This document shows positions 8,317 through 15,642 of a stretch of 24,403 nucleotides of DNA, in pieces. Source of the DNA: a virus; IMG/VR virus record IMGVR_UViG_3300023180_000386, positions 1 through 24,403 of that record; one strand, 5' to 3'. The first letter of the stretch is position 1; the number at the start of each line of letters is the position of its first letter. The notes beneath the pieces are model-generated. The model made no database searches. It was not told the DNA's origin and worked only from the letters and a program-made list of their open reading frames with translations. The translations under genes were made by a program, and so were the position numbers.

Positions 8317-9270
8317 TTAGTCCCAGCCCCAATTATCGCCAACCATTCCAGCTGCGTTGTAATCGGTCACTGTTCCTTCAAAGAAGTTTTTAAATGAGTC
8401 ACCATTGATGATCCAATCTAACCAGGACAAAGGATTATCTTTAACTTTCCAGTTAGATTTAAGACCAAGTTGAATCAATCTACGATCTGCTATGTATCGA
8501 ATATATTGTTTTATTTCTTCTTTGGTGATGCCTTCAATTCCGCCCATAGCAAACGCATGCTCAATAACTTTATCCTCCAGTGCAATGCCATCACGGAACA
8601 TTTGATAGATATCTTTCTTGAAATCATCAGTAACGATTTTATTATGCTCATTACAAAACTCCCTAAATAGTTGAACCATCCCTTCACAATGTGTTGATTC
8701 ATCACGAATAGACCATTCAACAATTTCACACATACCTTTCATCTTTCCGAATCGTTGGTAATTGAGAAGCATTGCAAATGCAGAGAAAAGACTTACACCT
8801 TCGTTAAAGACAGAACGTGCAATCGCTAAAGCAAGAGATGAGTGAGAATGGGCATCACAATTACCCATGAATTCCACTTTGTTTGCTAGCTGCGGGATAT
8901 TTAAAAATGTGCTGTATTCCTTCTCATCGAAACCTAAGGTGTCCACAAGAAGCGAGTAAGCTCTTTGGTGTACAAACTCACGATTAGCGAAACTCGTGAG
9001 CATGGAACGTATTTCATTATTCTTAAACTTCTGGATGTAATACTCTAGGTAGTTAGTACCTACAGCTACATCCGTCTGTGTGAATAGACGTAGAATCTGA
9101 GTAATGTGATTCTTTTCTTGTTTACTTAATACATTACCCTTCCACTGGTTTACATCATCCTGGAGTTTTGCCTCCCATTCTCCCCAGTGGATTTTTTCAT
9201 GATCAATGGATCTCTCGATAGCCCAAGGATAAACAAAAGGTTTATAAACTTTATTTGGTTCTAGAAGCAT
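8317..9270 (-). CDS. nrdB: Ribonucleotide reductase class I beta subunit
   Basis: 317 aa from ATG 9270 (GGAG seven bases upstream, within the preceding gene); a TTG one codon earlier is less likely. The beta subunit houses the di-metal centre and radical that start ribonucleotide reduction by the alpha subunit. All six expected metal ligands are visible with E. coli NrdB spacing: D67, E98, H101, E157, E191 and H194. Y105 (pattern E-x-x-H-x-x-x-Y) matches the radical tyrosine Y122, so a tyrosyl-radical class Ia-type enzyme is expected. The C-terminal GDNWGWD tail resembles the peptide that docks to alpha. Five small genes separate it from nrdA. It overlaps the upstream 56-aa ORF by 20 bases. 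Confidence 0.95.
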   Translation of the reverse strand: MLLEPNKVYKPFVYPWAIERSIDHEKIHWGEWEAKLQDDVNQWKGNVLSKQEKNHITQILRLFTQTDVAVGTNYLEYYIQKFKNNEIRSMLTSFANREFVHQRAYSLLVDTLGFDEKEYSTFLNIPQLANKVEFMGNCDAHSHSSLALAIARSVFNEGVSLFSAFAMLLNYQRFGKMKGMCEIVEWSIRDESTHCEGMVQLFREFCNEHNKIVTDDFKKDIYQMFRDGIALEDKVIEHAFAMGGIEGITKEEIKQYIRYIADRRLIQLGLKSNWKVKDNPLSWLDWIINGDSFKNFFEGTVTDYNAAGMVGDNWGWD

Positions 9271-9421
9271 CAATCATCTCCATGATGGCTTTACCGTTTT
9301 CTACGGCAGTCGCGACGTTAGTACCTTTTGTTAAAATTGCTGCTGTTAAAATAATTTGACCCAGCTTATCTATATCAATGCTTGGTGTTGTTGGTGTCGG
9401 TGTCTTCTTCGTTGCCGCCAT
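9251..9421 (-). CDS. Unknown 56-aa protein
   Basis: Start chosen at ATG 9421, which has AAGGAG upstream; a longer frame to 9481 lacks such a site. The sequence opens with a threonine/proline tract (MAATKKTPTPTTPSIDID), followed by a moderately hydrophobic stretch (LGQIILTAAILTKGTNVATAV) that is marginal as a membrane span. It is nested in a chain of overlaps: 47 bases with the upstream 110-aa gene and 20 bases with nrdB. That suggests translational coupling with nrdB. I recognise no family. Confidence 0.68.
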   Translation of the reverse strand: MAATKKTPTPTTPSIDIDKLGQIILTAAILTKGTNVATAVENGKAIMEMIDASRTK

Positions 9422-9707
9422 TTTCCTGCTCCTTAAATTTATCTTCTTTGTTATCAATCCATCCGTAATGAGATCCGTCATTACCGTTCTGGCCTATGAT
9501 GTCCATACGTTCTTCATTCCACTCTTCTCCATTTAGCTCTGCTCCTTCTTTGAGCTTCGAGTAATAGTCTTGAAGAGCATTTGCTTTAACTGCTTCTGTA
9601 AGTGCTTTGTATTTCTGCTCGATCTCGATTCGTTTCCTCTTCTCAGTCTCATATTTCTTAACCCAAGAGATGTAAGAGTTTTTCTGTAACTCACGCCACG
9701 AGTCCAC
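9375..9707 (-). CDS. Unknown 110-aa charged, coiled-coil-like protein
   Basis: It starts with GTG (9707-9705), preceded by AGAGG about eight bases upstream. The first codon sits against the stop of the upstream gene. Residues about 5-55 are a charged helix (WVKKYETEKRKRIEIEQKYK) likely to form a coiled coil. The tail from residue 60 is very acidic and asparagine-rich. No membrane span, cysteine cluster or catalytic motif is visible. It belongs to the cluster of small genes between nrdA and nrdB; its role is unknown. Confidence 0.7.
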   Translation of the reverse strand: MDSWRELQKNSYISWVKKYETEKRKRIEIEQKYKALTEAVKANALQDYYSKLKEGAELNGEEWNEERMDIIGQNGNDGSHYGWIDNKEDKFKEQENGGNEEDTDTNNTKH

Positions 9708-10033
9708 TAGTTGTACCTCTTGAACCAGATAGGACGTCCATTGCGTTTTATAGTGATGGTCTTACAGAAATGAGTAGCACCGCGCTGCTCTTGTGTTTTG
9801 ACATATAAGTGACAGAGATAGACAGACTTACATCTGAATACCTCTACGCTGTCAGCAGCATTGTTCTTATGAACTTCCATTGTTATATGACTCTTAGGAG
9901 CTGGAAAGTCATAGGGATTAGCTTCAGCTTTCCCAAACAACAAACCTAAGACAACAATGGTTCCAATGATGAACCACTTCTTATTATCTTTTACGTATTC
10001 AATCGCGTTATATAAATCATCCTTACTTAGCAT
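9707..10033 (-). CDS. Unknown exported or membrane-anchored 108-aa protein
   Basis: Start taken at ATG 10033, which has GGAGG upstream; an extension to 10081 would overlap the neighbour without a ribosome site. Residues about 18-33 (WFIIGTIVVLGLLFGK) form a clear hydrophobic segment after a short basic stretch (DNKKW). AEANP follows, and AEA fits a signal-peptidase site. It may thus be a cleaved periplasmic protein of about 70 residues or an N-in anchored protein. The mature part has three cysteines (in FRCKSVYLC and HFCKT) and is basic at the end. It is not a recognisable spanin, holin or SAR endolysin. An envelope role such as superinfection exclusion is speculation. Confidence 0.68.
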   Translation of the reverse strand: MLSKDDLYNAIEYVKDNKKWFIIGTIVVLGLLFGKAEANPYDFPAPKSHITMEVHKNNAADSVEVFRCKSVYLCHLYVKTQEQRGATHFCKTITIKRNGRPIWFKRYN

Positions 10034-10181
10034 ATGCACCTCCAAATCGCATCGGTATTTCTTTACCTTTATCATCAACAATTAATAGCTCTGTATATTC
10101 AACAACTTCAGCATCCTTACCTTTACCGGTTTGGGCGCGTACAACCTGAACATCTTTAACTTGATATTTATTCGTTTTCAT
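10023..10181 (-). CDS. Unknown 52-aa protein
   Basis: ATG 10181 is the likely start (GGAGATAG just upstream); a longer frame to 10211 is less supported. The product (MKTNKYQVKDVQVVRAQTGK...) alternates hydrophobic and charged residues like a small beta-sheet protein, and ends in PMRFGGAYAK. It overlaps the upstream zinc-finger gene by 14 bases and the downstream exported-protein gene by 11, so the set is probably co-translated. No family is recognised. Confidence 0.65.
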   Translation of the reverse strand: MKTNKYQVKDVQVVRAQTGKGKDAEVVEYTELLIVDDKGKEIPMRFGGAYAK

Positions 10182-10368
10182 CTCTATCTCCAAAATCATG
10201 CATCTGTTCAACCATGTCTACGATGGATGACAGACACCATGTGCAAAAAGTAACTGGGCAAATTCCAAAGTGACCTTGGACTCCTCCCTCTTCATCGTCA
10301 TAATCACAGCCACAAATGCTGCAAACGTCTGGTGGCGTAAACGCCTTTTCTATGGCTTCCTTGTCCAT
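10168..10368 (-). CDS. Small cysteine-rich (zinc-ribbon-like) protein
   Basis: 66 aa with a strong AGGAGG ribosome site three bases before the ATG, placed seven bases after nrdA. The cysteines fall in two groups: CSICGC (residues 16-21) and GICPVTFCTWC (about 35-45), giving CxxCxC then C-x5-CxxC. This looks like a treble-clef or zinc-ribbon site. The acidic linker DYDDEEGG lies between. A zinc protein is most likely. A redox role for the CTWC pair next to ribonucleotide reductase is conceivable but lacks a thioredoxin or glutaredoxin fold. The gene is definitely expressed-looking; its function is unknown. Confidence 0.75.
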   Translation of the reverse strand: MDKEAIEKAFTPPDVCSICGCDYDDEEGGVQGHFGICPVTFCTWCLSSIVDMVEQMHDFGDRDENE

Positions 10369-10375
10369 ATTCCTC

Positions 10376-12106
10376 CTATCCGTGACACGCTAAACATTCT
10401 TCAGCATCCTTAAGGGCATGCCTCTCTACCTTCATTCCAACCTTATCTACAGTCTTACCTGAGTTAGTTCGTAGGTAATACAAACCCTTGAGCTTTGAAT
10501 AGAAAGCTCGTAAGTGAACTGAGTTGACGTAAGACTTGTGAGTACCAGCTGGGAAGAAAAGGTTTACACTTTGACCTTGGCATACGTAGTGCTGCCTATC
10601 GGCTGCATGATCTACGATCCAGTGTTGGTCAATTTCGAATGCAGTTTTAAATACATCCTTTTCCCATTCCGAAAGGAAATCTAGGTGTTGTACAGACCCA
10701 TCTGCATTTAAGATCGAGTCCCAGTTTTCTTTTGTGTTTTGCTCATAGGACTCAAGTAAAGATTCAAGGAATCGATTCTTGATGAGATGAGCTCCTGCCC
10801 TCGTGCGATGAGTAAAGCAATTAGACTTAAGGGGCTCAATACTAGGAGAACAGCCACAAATAATGCTGCTATTAGCATTAGGAGCAATGGCAAGAAGGTG
10901 ACTGTTGCGATGGCCTGTACCCACCATGTCAGGGGCTTCACCCCTTTCGGCGGCAAGTAGTTTTGTAGATTCAATAGCTTCATTTTTAATTTCTTTAAAT
11001 ATTTTATTATTAATAGATTTAGCAAGTACTGACTCCCAAGGCACCATTTCTTTCTGTAGGTAACCATGGAAACCCATAGCACCTAGCCCTAGTGCACGTT
11101 CTTGCTCAGCTGAGAATCTAGCCTTCTGAATTTCATCAGGTGCGTGATCGATGAAGAATTGCAGTACGTTATCTAAAAGACGTACGAGATCACGTACTAG
11201 TTCTGTATCCTTCCATTCATCATATTTCTCGATGTTAATCGAAGAAAGGCAGCACACCGCCGTACGTTCCTCGTTTGTAGGTAAGTGGATTTCGTTACAG
11301 AGGTTTGAACCTTTGATCTCCAAACCTTTTTCACGTTGGCATTGCGGAAGGTTTCTATTAGCCTCATCGATAAAGTTAAGATAAGGTGACCCAGTTCTAA
11401 AACGAGTCTCCAACAGTCTTTGCCAAAGATCACGAGCTTTGACTGTGTCCTCAACTTTTCCTGTGTGAGGGCATACAAGGTTCCAATCGGTATCATGTGA
11501 AACAGCCTCCATAAAATCATCGGTGATATTCACCGCATTAAATAAATTAAAACACTTACGATTAGCGTCTCCTCCTGTAGGTAGCTTGAAGTTCATGAAC
11601 TCAACGATGTCTGGATGACTTACGTTTATATAAGCTGCATAACTTCCTTTACGTGTTTTACCTTGTTTGTAAGCAGTCATTTGCGAATCAACCACTTTAA
11701 GGAAAGGAATAGCACCTGGTGATTTATCTGATACACCACGTACGCGGCTCCAATGACCACCTACCCCACCACCTTTAACAGACAACCAAGAGACCTCATT
11801 GTTGTGATTGATAAGGCCATCTAAGGTGTCGTCTACATAAGTTAAGAAACAGCTAATAGGTAGACCTTTAGGTTTCTCATCTTTAAGAGGTGCGTTTGAT
11901 AAGACTGGTGATGCAAACATGAACCAACGTTTAGAAGCATAATCATATATACGTTGTGCAAACTTCTTATCGCCATATGAATAGGCTTGAGCTGCTCTTG
12001 CAAATGCGTCTTGGGGATCTTCGCCTGGACGGCAGTAGTATTCAGTTAATAAGGCTAGTGCTTGGGGTGTGAAACCTTCGTTTCGAGAATAATCAACTTT
12101 GATCAT
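10376..12106 (-). CDS. nrdA: Ribonucleotide reductase class I alpha subunit
   Basis: 576 aa from ATG 12106, which has AGGAGG three bases upstream; a TTG five codons earlier is not preferred. It catalyses reduction of ribonucleotides to deoxyribonucleotides for phage replication. Visible key residues: C86 in PISCFL, N268-C270-E272 in NLCNEIHLP (radical cysteine, base catalysts), C285 in CCLSSIN, Y543/Y544 in LYYLRT (radical transfer), and a C-terminal CLAC pair at 571/574. It is much shorter than E. coli NrdA (761 aa) and begins at the catalytic core, so the N-terminal ATP-cone that gives dATP shut-off is absent. It overlaps the upstream DUF3310 gene by 14 bases. Confidence 0.96.
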   Translation of the reverse strand: MIKVDYSRNEGFTPQALALLTEYYCRPGEDPQDAFARAAQAYSYGDKKFAQRIYDYASKRWFMFASPVLSNAPLKDEKPKGLPISCFLTYVDDTLDGLINHNNEVSWLSVKGGGVGGHWSRVRGVSDKSPGAIPFLKVVDSQMTAYKQGKTRKGSYAAYINVSHPDIVEFMNFKLPTGGDANRKCFNLFNAVNITDDFMEAVSHDTDWNLVCPHTGKVEDTVKARDLWQRLLETRFRTGSPYLNFIDEANRNLPQCQREKGLEIKGSNLCNEIHLPTNEERTAVCCLSSINIEKYDEWKDTELVRDLVRLLDNVLQFFIDHAPDEIQKARFSAEQERALGLGAMGFHGYLQKEMVPWESVLAKSINNKIFKEIKNEAIESTKLLAAERGEAPDMVGTGHRNSHLLAIAPNANSSIICGCSPSIEPLKSNCFTHRTRAGAHLIKNRFLESLLESYEQNTKENWDSILNADGSVQHLDFLSEWEKDVFKTAFEIDQHWIVDHAADRQHYVCQGQSVNLFFPAGTHKSYVNSVHLRAFYSKLKGLYYLRTNSGKTVDKVGMKVERHALKDAEECLACHG

Positions 12107-12299
12107 ATTCCTCCTCTTCAATTAATTTTGTTAAATACCACTGAGCTTTCTTGAGATCCTCAAGACCATTCTTGAACTTGTAGCGAGAGACATACTTAAT
12201 GATGTTTCCCTCTAGGTAGTCCATGTTCTGATCCAAAATGAAATCAATCACTTCAATGTTTCCTTGTTGGTAATGTGTTGGGTTTATTGCATCTGCCAT
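12093..12299 (-). CDS. DUF3310-type small protein
   Basis: 68 aa, starting MADAINPTHYQQGNIEVIDFI. The combination NP-x-HY-x-x-G...E-x-ID, then GNIIKYVSRYKFKNGLEDLKKA and WYLTKLIEE, is the signature of the DUF3310 family. These proteins are often called nucleotide kinase-like in phage genomes, though the biochemical role is unsettled. GGAGAGG lies about seven bases before the ATG. It overlaps the exonuclease gene by 16 bases and nrdA by 14, fitting the nucleotide-metabolism operon. Confidence 0.85.
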   Translation of the reverse strand: MADAINPTHYQQGNIEVIDFILDQNMDYLEGNIIKYVSRYKFKNGLEDLKKAQWYLTKLIEEEEYDQS

Positions 12300-13027
12300 A
12301 ACTTCACCTCTCCTGTTTTAAGGTTGTAGTCACCATCCCTAAGGATTCGTGCCATACGTGCGTTTAGTAATGCGTCACTGGTTGTTAGGCCTGCTTTCTC
12401 AAAAGCACCTACGACTACACCCCAAGCTTTTGTGAAGTCTTTGTCGCAGTTAATACCTGATAACAACTTAGCCGCACTTACCTTGCCTACCTTAGGACAG
12501 CCTTTATAGTTATCTGTAGGATCCCCAGTGAGTGTCTGGGTTAACCAGTTAAGGTTGGCAGTGCGTTTATCAATAGATATGTATTCCTTACTTTCGTAGT
12601 CATACAAAGTGGTCGGTATTGTCTGTAGATCCTTATCAGCTGATACCAATACATACTCATCAGATTTAGATCCTAAGATCCCAAGTACATCGTCAGCTTC
12701 TAGGTTTTCCCAGATGTGTGTTTTATAGTTTTCCTGCACCCATTCTTTAGCAGCTGGGTATGCCATTGGTTTACGTGTACCAATACGATTAGCTTTATAT
12801 TCAGGATTGATATCCTTTCTAAAGTTCTTCATATCAGAGAATGCAAACTCAACCTCATCGATCTGTGAGTTCTTAACTAATGTATGTACATAGTCCTCGA
12901 CAGCAGGACGAATATGATTGAAGTCTGAATACAGCATCCAATGGTCACCGCCGAAGTTGAATTCTTGTTCAGCCGCAGAGGTAGCTCGATATAGAATGAT
13001 GTCGCCATCAATTAATAGTTTCTTCAT
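12284..13027 (-). CDS. 5'-3' exonuclease, gp6-like
   Basis: 247 aa from ATG 13027 (AAGGGA about nine bases upstream); the frame extends to 13099 but that part looks non-coding. T7 gp6 degrades host DNA and removes primers. The N-terminal LLIDGDIILYRAT (D7, D9) is the first metal site of the PIN/FEN fold. YVLVSADKDLQTIP and TQTLTGDPTDNYKGCPKVGKVSAAKLL (about residues 165-191) carry the second acidic cluster and the helix-hairpin-helix DNA-binding motif of FEN-type nucleases. It lies downstream of the polymerase and nuclease-like gene, as gene 6 follows gene 5 in T7. Confidence 0.93.
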   Translation of the reverse strand: MKKLLIDGDIILYRATSAAEQEFNFGGDHWMLYSDFNHIRPAVEDYVHTLVKNSQIDEVEFAFSDMKNFRKDINPEYKANRIGTRKPMAYPAAKEWVQENYKTHIWENLEADDVLGILGSKSDEYVLVSADKDLQTIPTTLYDYESKEYISIDKRTANLNWLTQTLTGDPTDNYKGCPKVGKVSAAKLLSGINCDKDFTKAWGVVVGAFEKAGLTTSDALLNARMARILRDGDYNLKTGEVKLWQMQ

Positions 13028-13040
13028 CGTAGTAGATCCC

Positions 13041-13478
13041 TTAACGTAGCCAATTACACAAAGAAATAGCGTATTCAAGTGGAGCCTTGAACCATTCATT
13101 CTTGCGTTCTAGATGTTTACCAATCTTCTTATGAACACGCTTTTCAGCTCGCAAGCGATCCTTAGTGAACACTCGGTATTCAATTTTGAAATCACGATAA
13201 GGTGAGCTAGTTTGATAAGAAGCTAAACGGTCATCGGCATTTGCTGCCATACCAATCTTGTACCATCCTTCCCAAGCTGGGTTAGACATTACATAGATGT
13301 CGCCGCCTTTATATTTCTCATAAAGCTTTGCGTATTCTTTCTTGGTTTGTTTGAGATCTTCAGATCTATCTACGATGCCCATGGCTTTATAAACGGCTGC
13401 AAAGCCACCAAGTTTGTAGATTTCATGGTAAGGATGTTTTGAATTACCGACGCGGTATCTCTTACCTTCTACGTACAT
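13041..13478 (-). CDS. GIY-YIG/T5orf172-type nuclease-like protein
   Basis: I place the start at ATG 13478 (MYVEGKRYRVGNSKHPYHEI), giving 145 aa and a 28-base gap after the polymerase gene. The open frame reaches 13628 but would overlap the polymerase 3' end by 122 bases without a ribosome site. The C-terminal domain contains GDIYVMSNPAWEGWYKIGMA (about residues 58-77), then DDRLASYQTSSP and RAEKRVHKKIG. This is the GIY-YIG-like pattern of the T5orf172/MUG113 group, with a conserved Arg and a later Glu. It could be a homing-type nuclease or a phage DNA-processing factor. The ribosome site of the chosen start is weak. Confidence 0.75.
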   Translation of the reverse strand: MYVEGKRYRVGNSKHPYHEIYKLGGFAAVYKAMGIVDRSEDLKQTKKEYAKLYEKYKGGDIYVMSNPAWEGWYKIGMAANADDRLASYQTSSPYRDFKIEYRVFTKDRLRAEKRVHKKIGKHLERKNEWFKAPLEYAISLCNWLR

Positions 13479-13506
13479 TCTTGTACGATCTTCTAGGAAT
13501 CTTTTC

Positions 13507-15261
13507 CTAGTGGGTTTCAGCCCAGTTACTTCCGACTTTATATTCACCGTCAAGTGGTAGTCTGAATTTGAAACGTTTTCCAGTGTCCTGGATTGCTTTG
13601 ATTCCGATTTTTGCGATTTGTTCGTCATATCCCTCCTTCACTAAAAGTTGTACTTCATCGTGCACAAACGCTACTTGTTTGTACTTATCTTGAAGACCTG
13701 CTGCTTTAAGCTGTTTGTTGTATTCAACAACCCAAGCTTTACAAAGAATTGCCCCGGTACCCTGTAGTAATACATTCACCGCACTGTGTGCAGAACGTAC
13801 TGGGAATAGTCGCCCATCAAGCCCAGTAAGGAATCCTTTGTCCTTAACCTTTTTCGCGACTGCTTCTCGAAGGTTCTTGATGGCCGGGGTCTTAGCAAGA
13901 AATCTCTCACGAAGCTTTTTTCCTTGTTGTGCAGAGCCACCTACGACTTGACCAATCTTCAAATCACTGGCGCCGTAGAGGAATGCATATATAAAGCGTT
14001 TCGCTAGATCTCGATCAGGTAAACCTGCTGCTAACTGATTTTCTGTATGAATGTCACCTTCCAGGAGAGCCTTGGCATAAGCACCGTCATCCCATATAGC
14101 TGTAAAGTGAGCTAGACATCGAAGCTCGAGTCCAGACATATCCATACCTAATAACTTCCAACCTTTAGGTGCATGAAATAGTTCACGGCATTCATGACCA
14201 TAAGGTGCACCAGTAGATGGCACTTGTCCTACATTAGGATTCTGATGACTGCATCTGGATGTGATTGTTCCCATAGTGGTAACACGTCCATGAATCAGGC
14301 CATCTTTTTCTAATTTGAGCCAAGCTTGTTTTCCTTCAGCTAACTGACCTATACGCTTTTGCAGCAATAGGTATTCTTTTAGTTGAGCAGCTTCTGGAAG
14401 ATCTATGGTGTTAAGCACCTTTTCATCGATCTTAGGTTGATTGCTATTAGTAAATTCTTTTGGTTCCCATCCCATCTCAATTAATTTCTTACAGATGTGA
14501 TGGCGTGAATTAGGGTTAAACGTAACCCACTTAATCTTGGTGTAAGGGGCATCTTGAATTGTGATACCCCTATTTTGTTTCGGCGTGGTTACACCTTTTG
14601 ATTCCCACCAACCGCCAAACTTCTCCTGTAATTGTCTGTCGATTGCTGTAGCTTTGTCCTTGAGCTCTGCATAAAGGAGCATTGCTTTCTCAACATCAAA
14701 CGGGAATCCATTGTCAGTCTGCTCTAGGCATGCTGCATGTATTTGATGTTCTAGTTCTATAGCTTCTTCGCTGTACTCAACCTCTTGCAGCTTCTTATAA
14801 AGCTTGTCAGTAACTTGTACGTCCTGAGTACAATAGTTAAGCATTTCCTGGCTGAACTCAGACCAGTCTGTCTGCTCAGCAAAGTCGCCTTTTAATTCAC
14901 CAAGTCTGATACCCCAGGCTTTAAGACTATGAGATCCGATATTTCTTGCTACAAACTTACCTGCTCTATAGAGATCAAAGTCTCTTTCTTTAAGATCAGA
15001 GAAAATCAATCTAGATACTATTAACGTGTCTGTGATCTTACCTTTGTAGTCAAAGCCATATAGCTGATCCAGTACAGGTAAGTCATAGCCCATAATGTTA
15101 TGACCGATTAATTCATCTGCATCTAATAAGAACTGAACGCCTTCATCTAAGCGATCATTTGCAAATTGGTAAATACTTATATCGTCAGCATCCTTTGCAA
15201 CAATACAGTGCACTTTAGATGCTTCGATACCGTCTGTTTCGATATCAAATATCAATCTCAT
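13507..15261 (-). CDS. DNA polymerase, family A, gp5-like
   Basis: 584 aa (T7 gp5 is 704 aa), the replicative polymerase with 3'-5' proofreading. Exonuclease residues: D6 and E8 in DIETDG, D60 in GHNIMGYD, D147 in YCTQD. Polymerase motifs: A, DMSGLELR (374-381); B, KRFIYAFLYGA with K421 and Y429; C, HDE (534-536). The stretch between GGWWESKG (about 216-223) and FNPNSRHH (248-255) is about 24 residues, where T7 has a long thioredoxin-binding insert; that insert is mostly missing here. GGAGG lies upstream of the ATG. It sits between primase-helicase and exonuclease genes, as in T7. Confidence 0.97.
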   Translation of the reverse strand: MRLIFDIETDGIEASKVHCIVAKDADDISIYQFANDRLDEGVQFLLDADELIGHNIMGYDLPVLDQLYGFDYKGKITDTLIVSRLIFSDLKERDFDLYRAGKFVARNIGSHSLKAWGIRLGELKGDFAEQTDWSEFSQEMLNYCTQDVQVTDKLYKKLQEVEYSEEAIELEHQIHAACLEQTDNGFPFDVEKAMLLYAELKDKATAIDRQLQEKFGGWWESKGVTTPKQNRGITIQDAPYTKIKWVTFNPNSRHHICKKLIEMGWEPKEFTNSNQPKIDEKVLNTIDLPEAAQLKEYLLLQKRIGQLAEGKQAWLKLEKDGLIHGRVTTMGTITSRCSHQNPNVGQVPSTGAPYGHECRELFHAPKGWKLLGMDMSGLELRCLAHFTAIWDDGAYAKALLEGDIHTENQLAAGLPDRDLAKRFIYAFLYGASDLKIGQVVGGSAQQGKKLRERFLAKTPAIKNLREAVAKKVKDKGFLTGLDGRLFPVRSAHSAVNVLLQGTGAILCKAWVVEYNKQLKAAGLQDKYKQVAFVHDEVQLLVKEGYDEQIAKIGIKAIQDTGKRFKFRLPLDGEYKVGSNWAETH

Positions 15262-15282
15262 ATATGTCCTCCGCTAGAGTAA

Positions 15283-15642
15283 CTAATGTATTTTTCTTGG
15301 TTTATCGGGGTCGTCTTCGTTAGGGTCGAAGTCGCTAATGTTGTCCTTGTCACGTAATAATGATTCTTCCCACATGATGCGGAACTCTTCTATCGTGACT
15401 GGGGTATCTTCAGGCTCTAAATTGAATAGCTTTATGTTTTCCATAAAGTCAACATAAGCCTGTCTTAGTGCTTCTTCTGTGTAGATGATCCCGTCTTCTG
15501 ATCCATCCTCGAGTGGGATGATGTTAAAACTCTCCGTCAGTTTGCCCGACGGCGAAGTCGAACGTAGATACGCCCTGATTTCCACCAGCAATTTCTCGCA
15601 AACGTCCAGTTTCTCTTTTATACGCGACAGTTCCTGTGACAC
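15283..15642 (-). CDS. Unknown 119-aa acidic protein overlapping the helicase gene
   Basis: It starts with GTG (15642-15640), with AGGAG six bases upstream, and its first 119 bases lie inside the 3' end of the primase-helicase gene in another frame. Residues about 1-30 (LSRIKEKLDVCEKLLVEIRAYL) look like an amphipathic or coiled-coil helix; the rest is acidic, ending in FDPNEDDPDKPRKIH. No enzymatic motif is seen. Sitting between helicase and polymerase genes, it may be a replication accessory factor, but that is only inference. The good ribosome site and long frame past the helicase stop support it. Confidence 0.75.
   Translation of the reverse strand: MSQELSRIKEKLDVCEKLLVEIRAYLRSTSPSGKLTESFNIIPLEDGSEDGIIYTEEALRQAYVDFMENIKLFNLEPEDTPVTIEEFRIMWEESLLRDKDNISDFDPNEDDPDKPRKIH

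Noticed and set aside
10332-10341. GTGGCGTAAA match to the attachment repeat
   Set aside because: A lone copy inside the coding sequence of the zinc-ribbon-like gene without neighbouring repeats; probably chance.
10708-11520. Minus-strand frames of 124 and 107 aa inside nrdA
   Set aside because: They are alternative frames of nrdA, whose catalytic motifs are continuous across the region.
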